64,000 nt of DNA from Streptomyces sp. AA1529 (GTDB lineage Bacteria; Actinomycetota; Actinomycetes; Streptomycetales; Streptomycetaceae): positions 62,001 through 126,000 of the forward strand of contig NZ_ALAP01000083.1 of assembly GCF_000280905.1 (NCBI RefSeq), given 5' to 3'. The translations under genes were made by a program, and so were the position numbers. The notes under the pieces were generated by a model. It saw nothing but the letters and a program-made list of their open reading frames with translations, was not told the origin of the DNA and did not search any database. Below are positions 56,842 to 64,000 of the stretch, in pieces; position 1 is the stretch's first letter; each line of letters starts with the position of its first letter.

Positions 56842-58755
56842 TCAGTCCGGCGGGCCGACGGGGGCGGGTGGTGCGGCCGGGACGGTACCGTCCCGGCGCG
56901 TCGCCGAGAGCCGGACCGACGCCTCCCGCCCGGCGCGCGCCGCGAGCGTGTTGCCCACCGCCTCCGCCGGGCCGCCCGACAGGCCCTCGCCGCGCGCCCG
57001 CAGCCGGGTGACGTCCTCGTCCCCGGCGGCCAGCACATACCAGCGGCCCTCGGTCGACCGCCACAGCAATCCCGTCAGCACCGCGCGCGCCTGCGGCCCG
57101 CACACCCGGCTGTCCTCCAGCCGGGACGTCACCGCCCCGGGGCGGCCGGGGCCGCCCGCCGGTGGCTGGAACTGCGTCATCACCCGGGACCCGGCCCCCC
57201 GCCAGGTGGCCGCCCTGGTGCACACCCACGCCGCCTCGCCGTCCCCGTCCGGCAGCCGCTGCCGTGCGAACTGCCACGAGTTCACGGCCCTGACCCCCTG
57301 GTCCAGCACCGCCGGGAGGTGGCATGCCGTCCGTGCCAGCCGCCTGCGGGCCGCGGCGCCGGTCGCGGGCCCCCGCTCGGCCCCGTCGGTCAGCCGTGCC
57401 GGGGCCAATTCGCCCAGGTCCGTGTAGAGCTCCAGGCGCCGCGCCGCCCCCGGGCTCCCCCGCAGCGCCAGCCCCGGCCAGCTCTCGCAGTGCCGCGGCA
57501 GCGTGACCGGCAGCGGCACCGGTCCGGTCACCCCGTCCGCGCCGCGGGTGAGCGTCCGGCCCGACTCGTCCGCCGGGTCCAGGAGGTCCACCCGGGCCGC
57601 GCGGGTGATCCACGGCGCCGTCAGATACCGCACCTCGCCCCCGTGCCGGGTCACGACCAGGGCCCCGGACTCCGCCGTCCCCGCACCCGCCGTGCGGGCC
57701 AGCTCCAGCGAGACCCCCTCCTCGGCGGCCTCGGCGGCCTCGGCGGCGGACGAGCCGTCGTCCGGGTCCAGCGGCTCGGTGTACCGCGCCACCCGCAGCC
57801 CGTCGTACAGCAGCACCACGGCGGTCCCCGCCAGCCGTCCCGCGTACAGCAGTTGCGGCGGGCCGGGCGGCGGGCCCTTCGGGGTGCCGGGCGCGGCTCG
57901 GACCCGGACGTCGGCCCGCGGCCGCGCCCAGGTGACCAGCGCCCGGCGCAGCAACGATTCGTCGCGGGTGAGCGCACCGCGCGCCGGCCAGGCCCCGAAA
58001 TCCGTCCGGGAGGCCCGCCGCCAGGAACCGGCCCGCGCGCGCACCAGCGCACCCGGATCCAGGGCGTGCTCCGCGTCGGAGCCGCGCACCAGCGGGGGCC
58101 GGGCGGCGGCGTCCGGCCCCCAGGTGTCGCCCGGCACCCCGAGCAGCCCGCAGCACACCAGCGCCGCGAGCGCCGCCGCCCCGGACCTCCGCCGCCGGCG
58201 GCGGCGCCGCACCGTGTCGAGGGCGTGCCGGACCCCGTCCCCGCCCCCGCACAGGGGGCAGGGCTCCCCGCCGGGCCCGGGGGCGGGCGGGGGTGCTCCG
58301 GGACCGCCCGACGAGTCCGCTGCCTTCACCGCTCCGGCCAGCGCCGCGTCCGGGTCCCGGACGCGGGCGGCGCGCAGCAGCTGCCGGATGTCCGGTTCGG
58401 CCATCCGCTCCAGGTGCCGCAGCGCGTACGCGGCGCGGGCCGGGGCGTCCCCGCCGCGGGGGTGGGAGCGCGGGGGCCACGGGCCTCGCGGCCGGGCCAG
58501 CGCCGCCCGGAGCACCCGCAGCCGCAGCCACACGTAGACCGGGTCCTCGTCCGCCGCCTGCGGGCGGGGAAGCGCCGCCGTGGACGTGCACCGCCGGGGC
58601 AGCGCCCCGCAGGTCACCGCGTGCGCGGCGGGAGCGCGGCGGGGCCCGTCCGCCAGCACGCAGTAGGCGAGCCGGACCAGCCTCCCGTAGTGCTCCACGA
58701 GGGCGAGCTCGGCCTGCTCGACGTCCAGCGTCGCGGTCCGCTCACTCACACCCAC
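56842..58755 (-). CDS. Large one-TM protein with sigma-like N terminus, unknown function
   Basis: A 637-aa protein from GTG 58755. The first 60 residues (EQAELALVEHYGRLVRLAYC) weakly resemble an ECF sigma region 2, but the matching region 4 is absent. A zinc-finger-like EPCPLCGGGDG lies near 170. A run of eight arginines and a hydrophobic segment (SGAAALAALVCCGLLGVPGD) near 190-215 form a membrane anchor. The C-terminal about 420 residues would be extracellular, Pro/Arg/Ala-rich, with several Cys (CESWPG, ACHLPAV, VCTRAATW, VCGPQARAV). It is 29 bp downstream of a histidine kinase gene and probably co-transcribed with it. Not recognised. Confidence 0.75.
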   Translation of the reverse strand: MGVSERTATLDVEQAELALVEHYGRLVRLAYCVLADGPRRAPAAHAVTCGALPRRCTSTAALPRPQAADEDPVYVWLRLRVLRAALARPRGPWPPRSHPRGGDAPARAAYALRHLERMAEPDIRQLLRAARVRDPDAALAGAVKAADSSGGPGAPPPAPGPGGEPCPLCGGGDGVRHALDTVRRRRRRRRSGAAALAALVCCGLLGVPGDTWGPDAAARPPLVRGSDAEHALDPGALVRARAGSWRRASRTDFGAWPARGALTRDESLLRRALVTWARPRADVRVRAAPGTPKGPPPGPPQLLYAGRLAGTAVVLLYDGLRVARYTEPLDPDDGSSAAEAAEAAEEGVSLELARTAGAGTAESGALVVTRHGGEVRYLTAPWITRAARVDLLDPADESGRTLTRGADGVTGPVPLPVTLPRHCESWPGLALRGSPGAARRLELYTDLGELAPARLTDGAERGPATGAAARRRLARTACHLPAVLDQGVRAVNSWQFARQRLPDGDGEAAWVCTRAATWRGAGSRVMTQFQPPAGGPGRPGAVTSRLEDSRVCGPQARAVLTGLLWRSTEGRWYVLAAGDEDVTRLRARGEGLSGGPAEAVGNTLAARAGREASVRLSATRRDGTVPAAPPAPVGPPD

Positions 58756-58784
58756 AGAACGAGGTGTCCGGGCCGGGGGTCACC

Positions 58785-59909
58785 TCACTCGGCCGCGTGG
58801 CCGGCCGGCACCTCCAGGGTGATCATCGTGGGTCCGCCGGGTGGGCTGCTCAGCGCCAGCACGCCGTCGAACTGGGCGAGCCGGCGCTGGACGCCCTGCA
58901 GACCGGAACCGGAGCTGAGCGAGGCGCCGCCCCGGCCGTCGTCGGTCACCGTCACCCGGATCGCCGAGCCGTCCGGAGCGCCGACGTACAGCACGTCCAG
59001 CCACACCTTCCCGGCCCGGGCGTGTTTGGCGGCGTTGGTGAGCAGCTCGCTGACGGCGAAGTAGACCGCCGACTCCAGGGGTTCCTCGAACCGGCCCGGC
59101 AGTTCGATGTCCTCCTCGACCGGCACCGGCATCCGCAGCGCCAGCGCCCGCAGCGCGTCGGGCAGCCCGCGCTCGGCGAGCACCGGCGGGTGGATGCCGC
59201 GTACCAGGTCGCGCAGTTCGGTCAGCGCCTCGGCGGAGTTCTCCCGCGCCTGCGCGATCAGTTGCTTGGCGCGGGCCGGATCCCGTTCGACCAGCGCCTC
59301 GATGGTGCCCAGGCTCATGCCCATGGCGACCAGCCGGGCCTGTGCGCCGTCGTGCAGGTCCCGCTCGATGCGGCGCAGTTCGGCCGCCGAGGTGTCCACC
59401 GCGTCGTGCCGCGTCTCGTACAGCTCCGCCACCCGCCGGGACAGCAGCATCTCCCGGGTGGGCTCCAGCATCCCCTTGGTGAGCTGGAGGTTGAGCGGCA
59501 GCAGCGGCGGCAGCAGCGCGGTGACGAAACCGGCCGTCATGTCGGCGGGCAGCCACGCCATGTCGCGCCAGGTGGCCGGGTCCTTGAGCAGCAGGGTGCA
59601 CTGCTCGACCTGCCCGACGACACCGCGGCGCAGGTCCCGCGGCCAGGGCCGGTACGGTTCGGGCACCTCCGGCCCGGCCCAGGCGTGCACCAGCCGCCGC
59701 CGCTGGTTGGCGTACCAGCGGACGGCCCGCTGGGTGGGCGGCGTGGTCACGACGCCCACCCCGATCGGCACCAGCACGATCGAGACCAGGGAGAGGGTGA
59801 ACAGCAGGATGGACAGCGGGAGGGTGACGACCGCGAGCGCGGGCCCCCTCACGAGCGCCAGCATCAGCTCGTGCGACTGCACCGCGGCCCGCGGCCTGTC
59901 CTCCGTCAC
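58785..59909 (-). CDS. Sensor histidine kinase (HisKA_3)
   Basis: A 374-aa kinase. GTG 59909 follows GGAGGACGCG. An N-terminal hydrophobic pair (ALAVVTLPLSILLFTLSLVS to VPIGVGVV) suggests membrane anchoring. A second hydrophobic region is near 130 (MTAGFVTALLPPLLPLNLQL). H-box RRIERDLHDGAQARLVAMGM; N-box VYFAVSELLTNAAKHARAGK; G-box VTVTDDGRGGASLSSGSG. It belongs to the NarX-like group that pairs with NarL regulators such as the one at 63218. Between them lies the GH89 gene. Confidence 0.9.
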   Translation of the reverse strand: MTEDRPRAAVQSHELMLALVRGPALAVVTLPLSILLFTLSLVSIVLVPIGVGVVTTPPTQRAVRWYANQRRRLVHAWAGPEVPEPYRPWPRDLRRGVVGQVEQCTLLLKDPATWRDMAWLPADMTAGFVTALLPPLLPLNLQLTKGMLEPTREMLLSRRVAELYETRHDAVDTSAAELRRIERDLHDGAQARLVAMGMSLGTIEALVERDPARAKQLIAQARENSAEALTELRDLVRGIHPPVLAERGLPDALRALALRMPVPVEEDIELPGRFEEPLESAVYFAVSELLTNAAKHARAGKVWLDVLYVGAPDGSAIRVTVTDDGRGGASLSSGSGLQGVQRRLAQFDGVLALSSPPGGPTMITLEVPAGHAAE

Positions 59910-59946
59910 GTCTCCGCGTCCTCCATCCGTTCTCCGCCCGTCCGTG

Positions 59947-62900
59947 CTACCCGGTCCGCCAGTCCGCGAACTCCACCAGCGCGCGGTCACCGCTGCCGCC
60001 GTTGGTCGCGGACATGAACAGCCCGGCGTCCTGTCTGCCGGACGCGCCGGGGACCTCGACGGTTGAGACGGTACGCCACTTCTTCCCGCCGTCGGTCGAG
60101 AGCTCTCCCTTGTAGGCGGAGCCGGACCGGGAGAGCCGCAGCAGCACCGGGGCCCTGACGCCGGAGACGGCCCGGTAGCTGTCCAGGGTGCCGTCGCCGT
60201 CGCTGTCGTGGGACAGCACGACCCCGTGGGCCGGGGTCACCGCCAGGTTCACGAAGCCCGCCGCGTCCGGCTCGGCGAGGCTGTTGCGGACCACGATGCC
60301 CGCACGCGCCCAGGGGCCGCTGTCCTCCTGGGAGACGACCTTCAGCGTGACGGTGCCGCCGTCGCGCAGCGCCTGCGGGCGGTAGACGGTGCCGAACTCG
60401 GCGGTGGACCGCCACAGGTCGGCCCCGGCGCCGTCGACCGCCCAGCGCCCGTCCAGGTGCCCGAAGACGGCGTCGTTGGTCGTGGCCGTCCGCACCCCGC
60501 CGGGGAGCGGCCCCGCGCGGTAGATCCGGCCGGCCCGGCCGAGGGTGACCCGCTCCTGGCCGGCGGGGCCGTTCTCCGCCTCGACCGTGTACTCCAGCGG
60601 TTCCAGCGGCGCGGTCTGCCGTCCGGCGGGCGCGGTGAAGCGCCAGCGCACGGTGGCCGTCCCGCCGGGGCTGACCGCCCGGTGCGAGGTCGGGTCCTGC
60701 GCCCGGGCGCCGTCCAGCCCGCGCAGTCCGAGGTCGACGGCGCCGGTGGGGCTCAGCCCGTTCTCGTTCCGGAAGACGGCACGCACGGTGCTCACCTCAC
60801 CCGGCGCCACCGCGCGCGGCTCGGCGGCGACCTTCAGCGAGCCCTGGTAGGGGGCCTTGGCCAGCACGTCGCGGACCCGGACGGCGGTGGCGTGCGGATC
60901 GGTGAGCGGCCTGGTGGGGTACTCGTCGGTCTTCCGGGTCCAGGGCTCCTCGCGGGCGTACCAGTCGAACTTCTTCGGCGCGCGCCCCTGGTCGAGTGCG
61001 TCCTGCAGGTCGTCGAGGAACGCCCGCCACTGCGGGAGGTGGAAGTCCCGGATCAGGCCCTGCCAGTCGCGGTTGGCGTAGTTGGCCAGGTGGCCGCCGT
61101 CCGCCGTCGGGCGGTCCGCCCAGGTGGTGACCAGCACCCGGGCCGTGCGCTCCAGGTCGGCCCGCTCCTGCGCGGAGGCGGCGGAGCCGCGGGCCGCCGC
61201 CAGCCAGGGGCCCAGCAGGAACGCCCGGTGGCCGCCGGACATGTCGTCGGCCAGCTCCATCAGCTTCAGCCACAGCGCCGCCAGCTTCTTGAAGGTGGCC
61301 GCGTCCTTGCGCTTGTAGGCGTCCTGGAGCTGCCCGATCAGCGACCAGGACCGGTTGGCCAGCGCCTGTCGGCCGATGTCGGTGAGGTCGTAGCGGTAGG
61401 CGTCGCTGTCCCGCAGCGCCTTGTCGACGCCCAGCAGCGCGTCGAACGCGGCGTCGAAGGCGGGCAGGTCGAAGGCGGGGGTGTGGGTGGCGTAGTAGGC
61501 GCCGGAGCGGGCCGAGAGGCTGGGGCGGGCGGCGAAGATGCTGTCGTGCGGCCGCCCGTCCTTGCTGCTGATCCGGTACGCCGTCTCGCGCAGCGCCGTC
61601 ATGGCCTCCTCGGCCTTGCCGTCGGTGCCGCCGTACCGGATTCTCGCCCAGTCGTCGAACCAGCCGCCCCGGTCCACGGCCTCCTGCCGCCAGGCCAGCT
61701 CGCCGAACAGCTCCAGCGCCGCCGGGTCGCGGTGGGTGGCCTCGGGCATGTAGCAGGTGCCGGCCAGCTTGCTGCCCGACTTGTCGCGCCACGCGGTGAA
61801 GCGCTCGGTCCACATGTGGGTCTTGGCGCCCATGGTGGTGCGCCCGCCGAAGTTGGGGATGGTGCCGAACGCGTACGGCACCCCGCCCCAGTCCTTCTCC
61901 CGGTCGGTGACCCGGTCCAGGTCGGAGAGGCCGTCGACGATCAGCATGCTGTCCTTGGCGGCGAGCCCGTCGAGCAGGTCGCGGCGCGGGTTCTCCTGCC
62001 AGCCCAGAATCACCCAGGTGGCGCCCGGCCGTGCGGTGTGCAGCGCCTTCTCCACGGCCCGCGCCGCCTGCGGCACCGGTACGTCGCCGGGGTCGCCGCC
62101 CTCGTGCAGCAGGTCCATCTTGAAGTGGTCGACGTCGCCGAACAGTTCCTTCTGGTGGCGGTAGAAGGCGGCCGCCACCTTGCGGAAGACCGCCGTGCGC
62201 GGGTCCAGCCACGGCGGCCGGTCCAGCCCGGCCCACTTGCCCTGCGGAACGGTGCGGCCGCCCTTGTTGCGCTGGGCGAAGTCGGCGGGCACGGTGCCGA
62301 AGTAGCCGGGCAGCACGGGCTTCATGCCCAGCTCGCGCATCCGGTCCACGATGCGCTTGCCCAGTGCGGTGCGCCGCTCCAGCAGCTCGGTGCTGATCGG
62401 GCCGCCGTACTCGGCCATGTTCTGCAGCAGCCACCACGGCTGGTGGGTGGGGGCCGGGATCCAGGAGCGCGCCTCGCGGTCGCTGTAGCCGAAGTCCTGG
62501 AGCATCCGGTGGTAGACGGCCTCCTGGCCCGCGGTGACCAGGACCTCGTTGAAGCCGTGCAGCGCCAGGATGTCCAGGAACCGCTCCCAGTGCGCCCAGT
62601 CGGCGTAGGGCGCTGTATACCCGTCGTGGGTGTCGTTGAGCGCGAAGCGGTTGGGCACCGTGGCGCGCCGGGCGTGCTGCGCGCGGGGCGCGGGCAGGGT
62701 TTCGGGGAGGTCGAGCCGGCTGCCCGCCCAGGAGAGGTGCGCGTCGCAGCTGTACTTGAGGTACCAGTGCACCCCGGTCAGCAGGGCCACCGGCCCGGTG
62801 CCGGCCACTCGGATCCGGCCCGCGCCGCCGGTGACCTTGAAGCGCTCCGGGCCGCCGATCCGCTGGAGCGTGATCTGGTCGGCGTGCCGGGGGAGCAGCC

Positions 62901-63141
62901 GCCGCAGTGCCGCCTGCGCGGCGTCGGTGGGGGACGCCTCGCGTGGTGTGCCGGTCCGGTCCGCTGCCATGGCGGGGACATACCCGCTGCCCAGCGCGAG
63001 ACCCGCGCCGAGCGCTCCGGTGGTGCCCAGGACGGCGCGTCTGCCGGGAGCGGAGCGGGCCGGGGGCACGGAGTGCGTACCGGTATGACCGGACTGATGG
63101 TTATTGTCGTATCTTTCACGCTCATTGATCGGCTCGTGCAT
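59947..63141 (-). CDS. Secreted alpha-N-acetylglucosaminidase (GH89)
   Basis: A 1064-aa enzyme. ATG 63141 has GGAGG upstream. Signal PGRRAVLGTTGALGAGLALG is of Tat type. The N-terminal domain ends near THSVPPAR then LLPRHADQITL. GH89 motifs: GVHWYLKYSCDAHLSWAGSR, FALNDTHDGYTAPYADWAHW, FLDILALHGFNEVLVTAGQE, PGYFGTVPADFAQRN and FGDVDHFKMDLLHEGGDPGD (catalytic Glu region). The last about 250 residues form an NPCBM/NEW3-like and LamG-like beta part. It releases terminal alpha-GlcNAc from glycans such as mucin or heparan sulfate. It sits between a response regulator and a histidine kinase. Confidence 0.88.
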   Translation of the reverse strand: MHEPINERERYDNNHQSGHTGTHSVPPARSAPGRRAVLGTTGALGAGLALGSGYVPAMAADRTGTPREASPTDAAQAALRRLLPRHADQITLQRIGGPERFKVTGGAGRIRVAGTGPVALLTGVHWYLKYSCDAHLSWAGSRLDLPETLPAPRAQHARRATVPNRFALNDTHDGYTAPYADWAHWERFLDILALHGFNEVLVTAGQEAVYHRMLQDFGYSDREARSWIPAPTHQPWWLLQNMAEYGGPISTELLERRTALGKRIVDRMRELGMKPVLPGYFGTVPADFAQRNKGGRTVPQGKWAGLDRPPWLDPRTAVFRKVAAAFYRHQKELFGDVDHFKMDLLHEGGDPGDVPVPQAARAVEKALHTARPGATWVILGWQENPRRDLLDGLAAKDSMLIVDGLSDLDRVTDREKDWGGVPYAFGTIPNFGGRTTMGAKTHMWTERFTAWRDKSGSKLAGTCYMPEATHRDPAALELFGELAWRQEAVDRGGWFDDWARIRYGGTDGKAEEAMTALRETAYRISSKDGRPHDSIFAARPSLSARSGAYYATHTPAFDLPAFDAAFDALLGVDKALRDSDAYRYDLTDIGRQALANRSWSLIGQLQDAYKRKDAATFKKLAALWLKLMELADDMSGGHRAFLLGPWLAAARGSAASAQERADLERTARVLVTTWADRPTADGGHLANYANRDWQGLIRDFHLPQWRAFLDDLQDALDQGRAPKKFDWYAREEPWTRKTDEYPTRPLTDPHATAVRVRDVLAKAPYQGSLKVAAEPRAVAPGEVSTVRAVFRNENGLSPTGAVDLGLRGLDGARAQDPTSHRAVSPGGTATVRWRFTAPAGRQTAPLEPLEYTVEAENGPAGQERVTLGRAGRIYRAGPLPGGVRTATTNDAVFGHLDGRWAVDGAGADLWRSTAEFGTVYRPQALRDGGTVTLKVVSQEDSGPWARAGIVVRNSLAEPDAAGFVNLAVTPAHGVVLSHDSDGDGTLDSYRAVSGVRAPVLLRLSRSGSAYKGELSTDGGKKWRTVSTVEVPGASGRQDAGLFMSATNGGSGDRALVEFADWRTG

Positions 63142-63217
63142 GGGGGGCGCCTCCAGTGGCGGATGTCCTGCCGTATGTGACCAAAGACACGTACGGGGAG
63201 GCACGGTAACGAAGCGG

Positions 63218-63865
63218 TCAGCCCCGGTCGAGGTAGGCGAGCACGGCGAGTACCCGCCGGTTGTCGTCGTCCGAGGGCGGCAGCCCCAGCTTTCCGAAGA
63301 TGTTGGAGGTGTGTTTCGCGACCGCCCGCTCGGTGACGAAGAGCTGCGCCGCGATGGCCGCGTTCGACCTGCCCTGCGCCATCAGCTCCATCACCTCCTT
63401 CTCCCGCGCCGTCAGGTTCCCCAGCGGCGCGTCCTGCGCGCGCCGCGACAGCAGTTGCTGGATGACCTGCGGATCCATCGCGGTACCGCCCTCGGAGACC
63501 CGGCGGACGGCGTCCACGAACTGGTCCGCGTCGAACACCCGGTCCTTGAGCAGATAGCCCACCCCGCCGTTGCCGTCCGCCAGCAGCTCGCGCGCGTACA
63601 GCTGCTCGACGTGCTGCGAGAGCACCAGCACCGGGAGCCCCGGCCGCCTGCGACGGGCCTCCAGCGCGCACTGCAGCCCCTCGTCGCTGAAGGAGGGCGG
63701 CAGCCGGACGTCCACCACCGCGACGTCCGGCTCCTGCTCCCGCAGCGCCCGGCTCAGCTCCGGCCCGTTGTCCACCGCCGCGGCGATCTCGAAGTCGAAC
63801 GCCTCCAGCATCCGTACGAGCCCGTCCCGGAGCAGGAACAGGTCTTCGGCGATCACGACACGCAC
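63218..63865 (-). CDS. NarL-family response regulator
   Basis: A 215-aa regulator. GTG 63865 follows GGAG. Receiver VRVVIAEDLFLLRDGLVRML, phosphoacceptor Asp in DVAVVDVRLPPSFSDE, Ser in PVLVLSQHVEQLYARE and Lys in VGYLLKDRVFDADQF. LuxR HTH: LTAREKEVMELMAQGRSNAA and TERAVAKHTSNIFGKLGLPP. This RR type is regularly paired with HDGAQ-type kinases. The kinase at 58785 is the probable partner, with the GH89 gene between them. It is 76 bp upstream of the GH89 gene, which it may regulate. Confidence 0.9.
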   Translation of the reverse strand: MRVVIAEDLFLLRDGLVRMLEAFDFEIAAAVDNGPELSRALREQEPDVAVVDVRLPPSFSDEGLQCALEARRRRPGLPVLVLSQHVEQLYARELLADGNGGVGYLLKDRVFDADQFVDAVRRVSEGGTAMDPQVIQQLLSRRAQDAPLGNLTAREKEVMELMAQGRSNAAIAAQLFVTERAVAKHTSNIFGKLGLPPSDDDNRRVLAVLAYLDRG

Positions 63866-64000
63866 GGAGAACTCCAAATACACGACGGGTTGGGCCGGAT
63901 GGCCGCAGGGCGCTCCGAATCTACCGGGCCGCCCCGCCCCGCGGGCCATCGCGACCTCGTGGGCGGTGCCGGCGGTCGGGGGACGCCGGGCCCCTCCGCG

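Noticed and set aside
56842..58755. Calling the 637-aa protein an ECF sigma factor
   Set aside because: Only weak similarity to region 2; no region 4. It has a TM segment and a large external domain.
1..64000. tRNA, rRNA, CRISPR arrays, phage genes
   Set aside because: No cloverleaf, conserved rRNA blocks, regular repeats with spacers, or phage structural genes were seen.

Overview
The window is high-GC (well over 70 percent) actinobacterial DNA that reads as a Streptomyces chromosome. Signs are strong GC bias at third codon positions, many GTG starts, 4-nt ATGA/GTGA overlaps between operon partners, apparent leaderless promoters, and a core gene set in an order I recall from the S. coelicolor glnE/glnA2/malEFG neighbourhood (panB, NAD synthase, glnA2, glnE, malR, malEFG, aglA). 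No rRNA, tRNA, CRISPR, phage or intact insertion sequence was seen. Layout: 1-2.0 kb is the right end of a double-glycine-leader peptide export locus (C39-peptidase ABC transporter cut by the left edge, HlyD-type adaptor, 64-aa precursor gene), with a 16-bp hairpin between precursor and export genes. 2.2-12.5 kb holds housekeeping and accessory genes: a SPOUT RNA methylase, two lipoproteins, F420:NADPH oxidoreductase, a divergent TetR/oxidoreductase pair, a decayed glyoxalase-like gene, a DHA2 efflux pump, a site-2 protease homologue, and a divergent EamA/LysR pair around a perfect palindrome. 12.6-18.7 kb has a histidine-rich secreted protein, then a 1120-aa AfsR-like regulator convergent with a DrrAB-type ABC exporter whose promoter carries three heptamers at 11-bp spacing. 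18.7-24.4 kb has panB, an endonuclease/exonuclease/phosphatase protein, an MFS pump and NAD synthase. 24.5-29.4 kb has a copper-oxidase pair with a CsoR-like operator, and a TrmB/LuxR-type regulator next to a secreted subtilisin. 29.4-34.1 kb has a two-component system, two small unknown genes, a frameshifted DUF397 gene and a beta-propeller lipoprotein. 34.5-36.9 kb is a complete three-gene graspetide (omega-ester peptide) cluster: precursor, ATP-grasp ligase and PIMT-like methyltransferase. 37.1-44.9 kb has a two-component flavin monooxygenase pair, glnA2, glnE and a PAP2 membrane protein. 44.9-54.0 kb is an unusual maltose locus: malEFG flanked by a second aglA-malR pair, so an alpha-glucosidase and a LacI regulator sit on both sides. 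54.0-64.0 kb has an orphan response regulator facing an ABC exporter, then a minus-strand series of response regulator, GH89 alpha-N-acetylglucosaminidase, histidine kinase and an unknown one-TM protein. Two small-peptide systems stand out. One is the Cys-free GG-leader peptide locus at the left edge, whose full operon runs off the window. The other is the compact graspetide cluster, with a TTG-started ATP-grasp gene coupled to its precursor. The AfsR-like/ABC pair and the mirrored mal locus are the most testable regulatory findings. Functions are assigned from family motifs read by eye; no database search was run.
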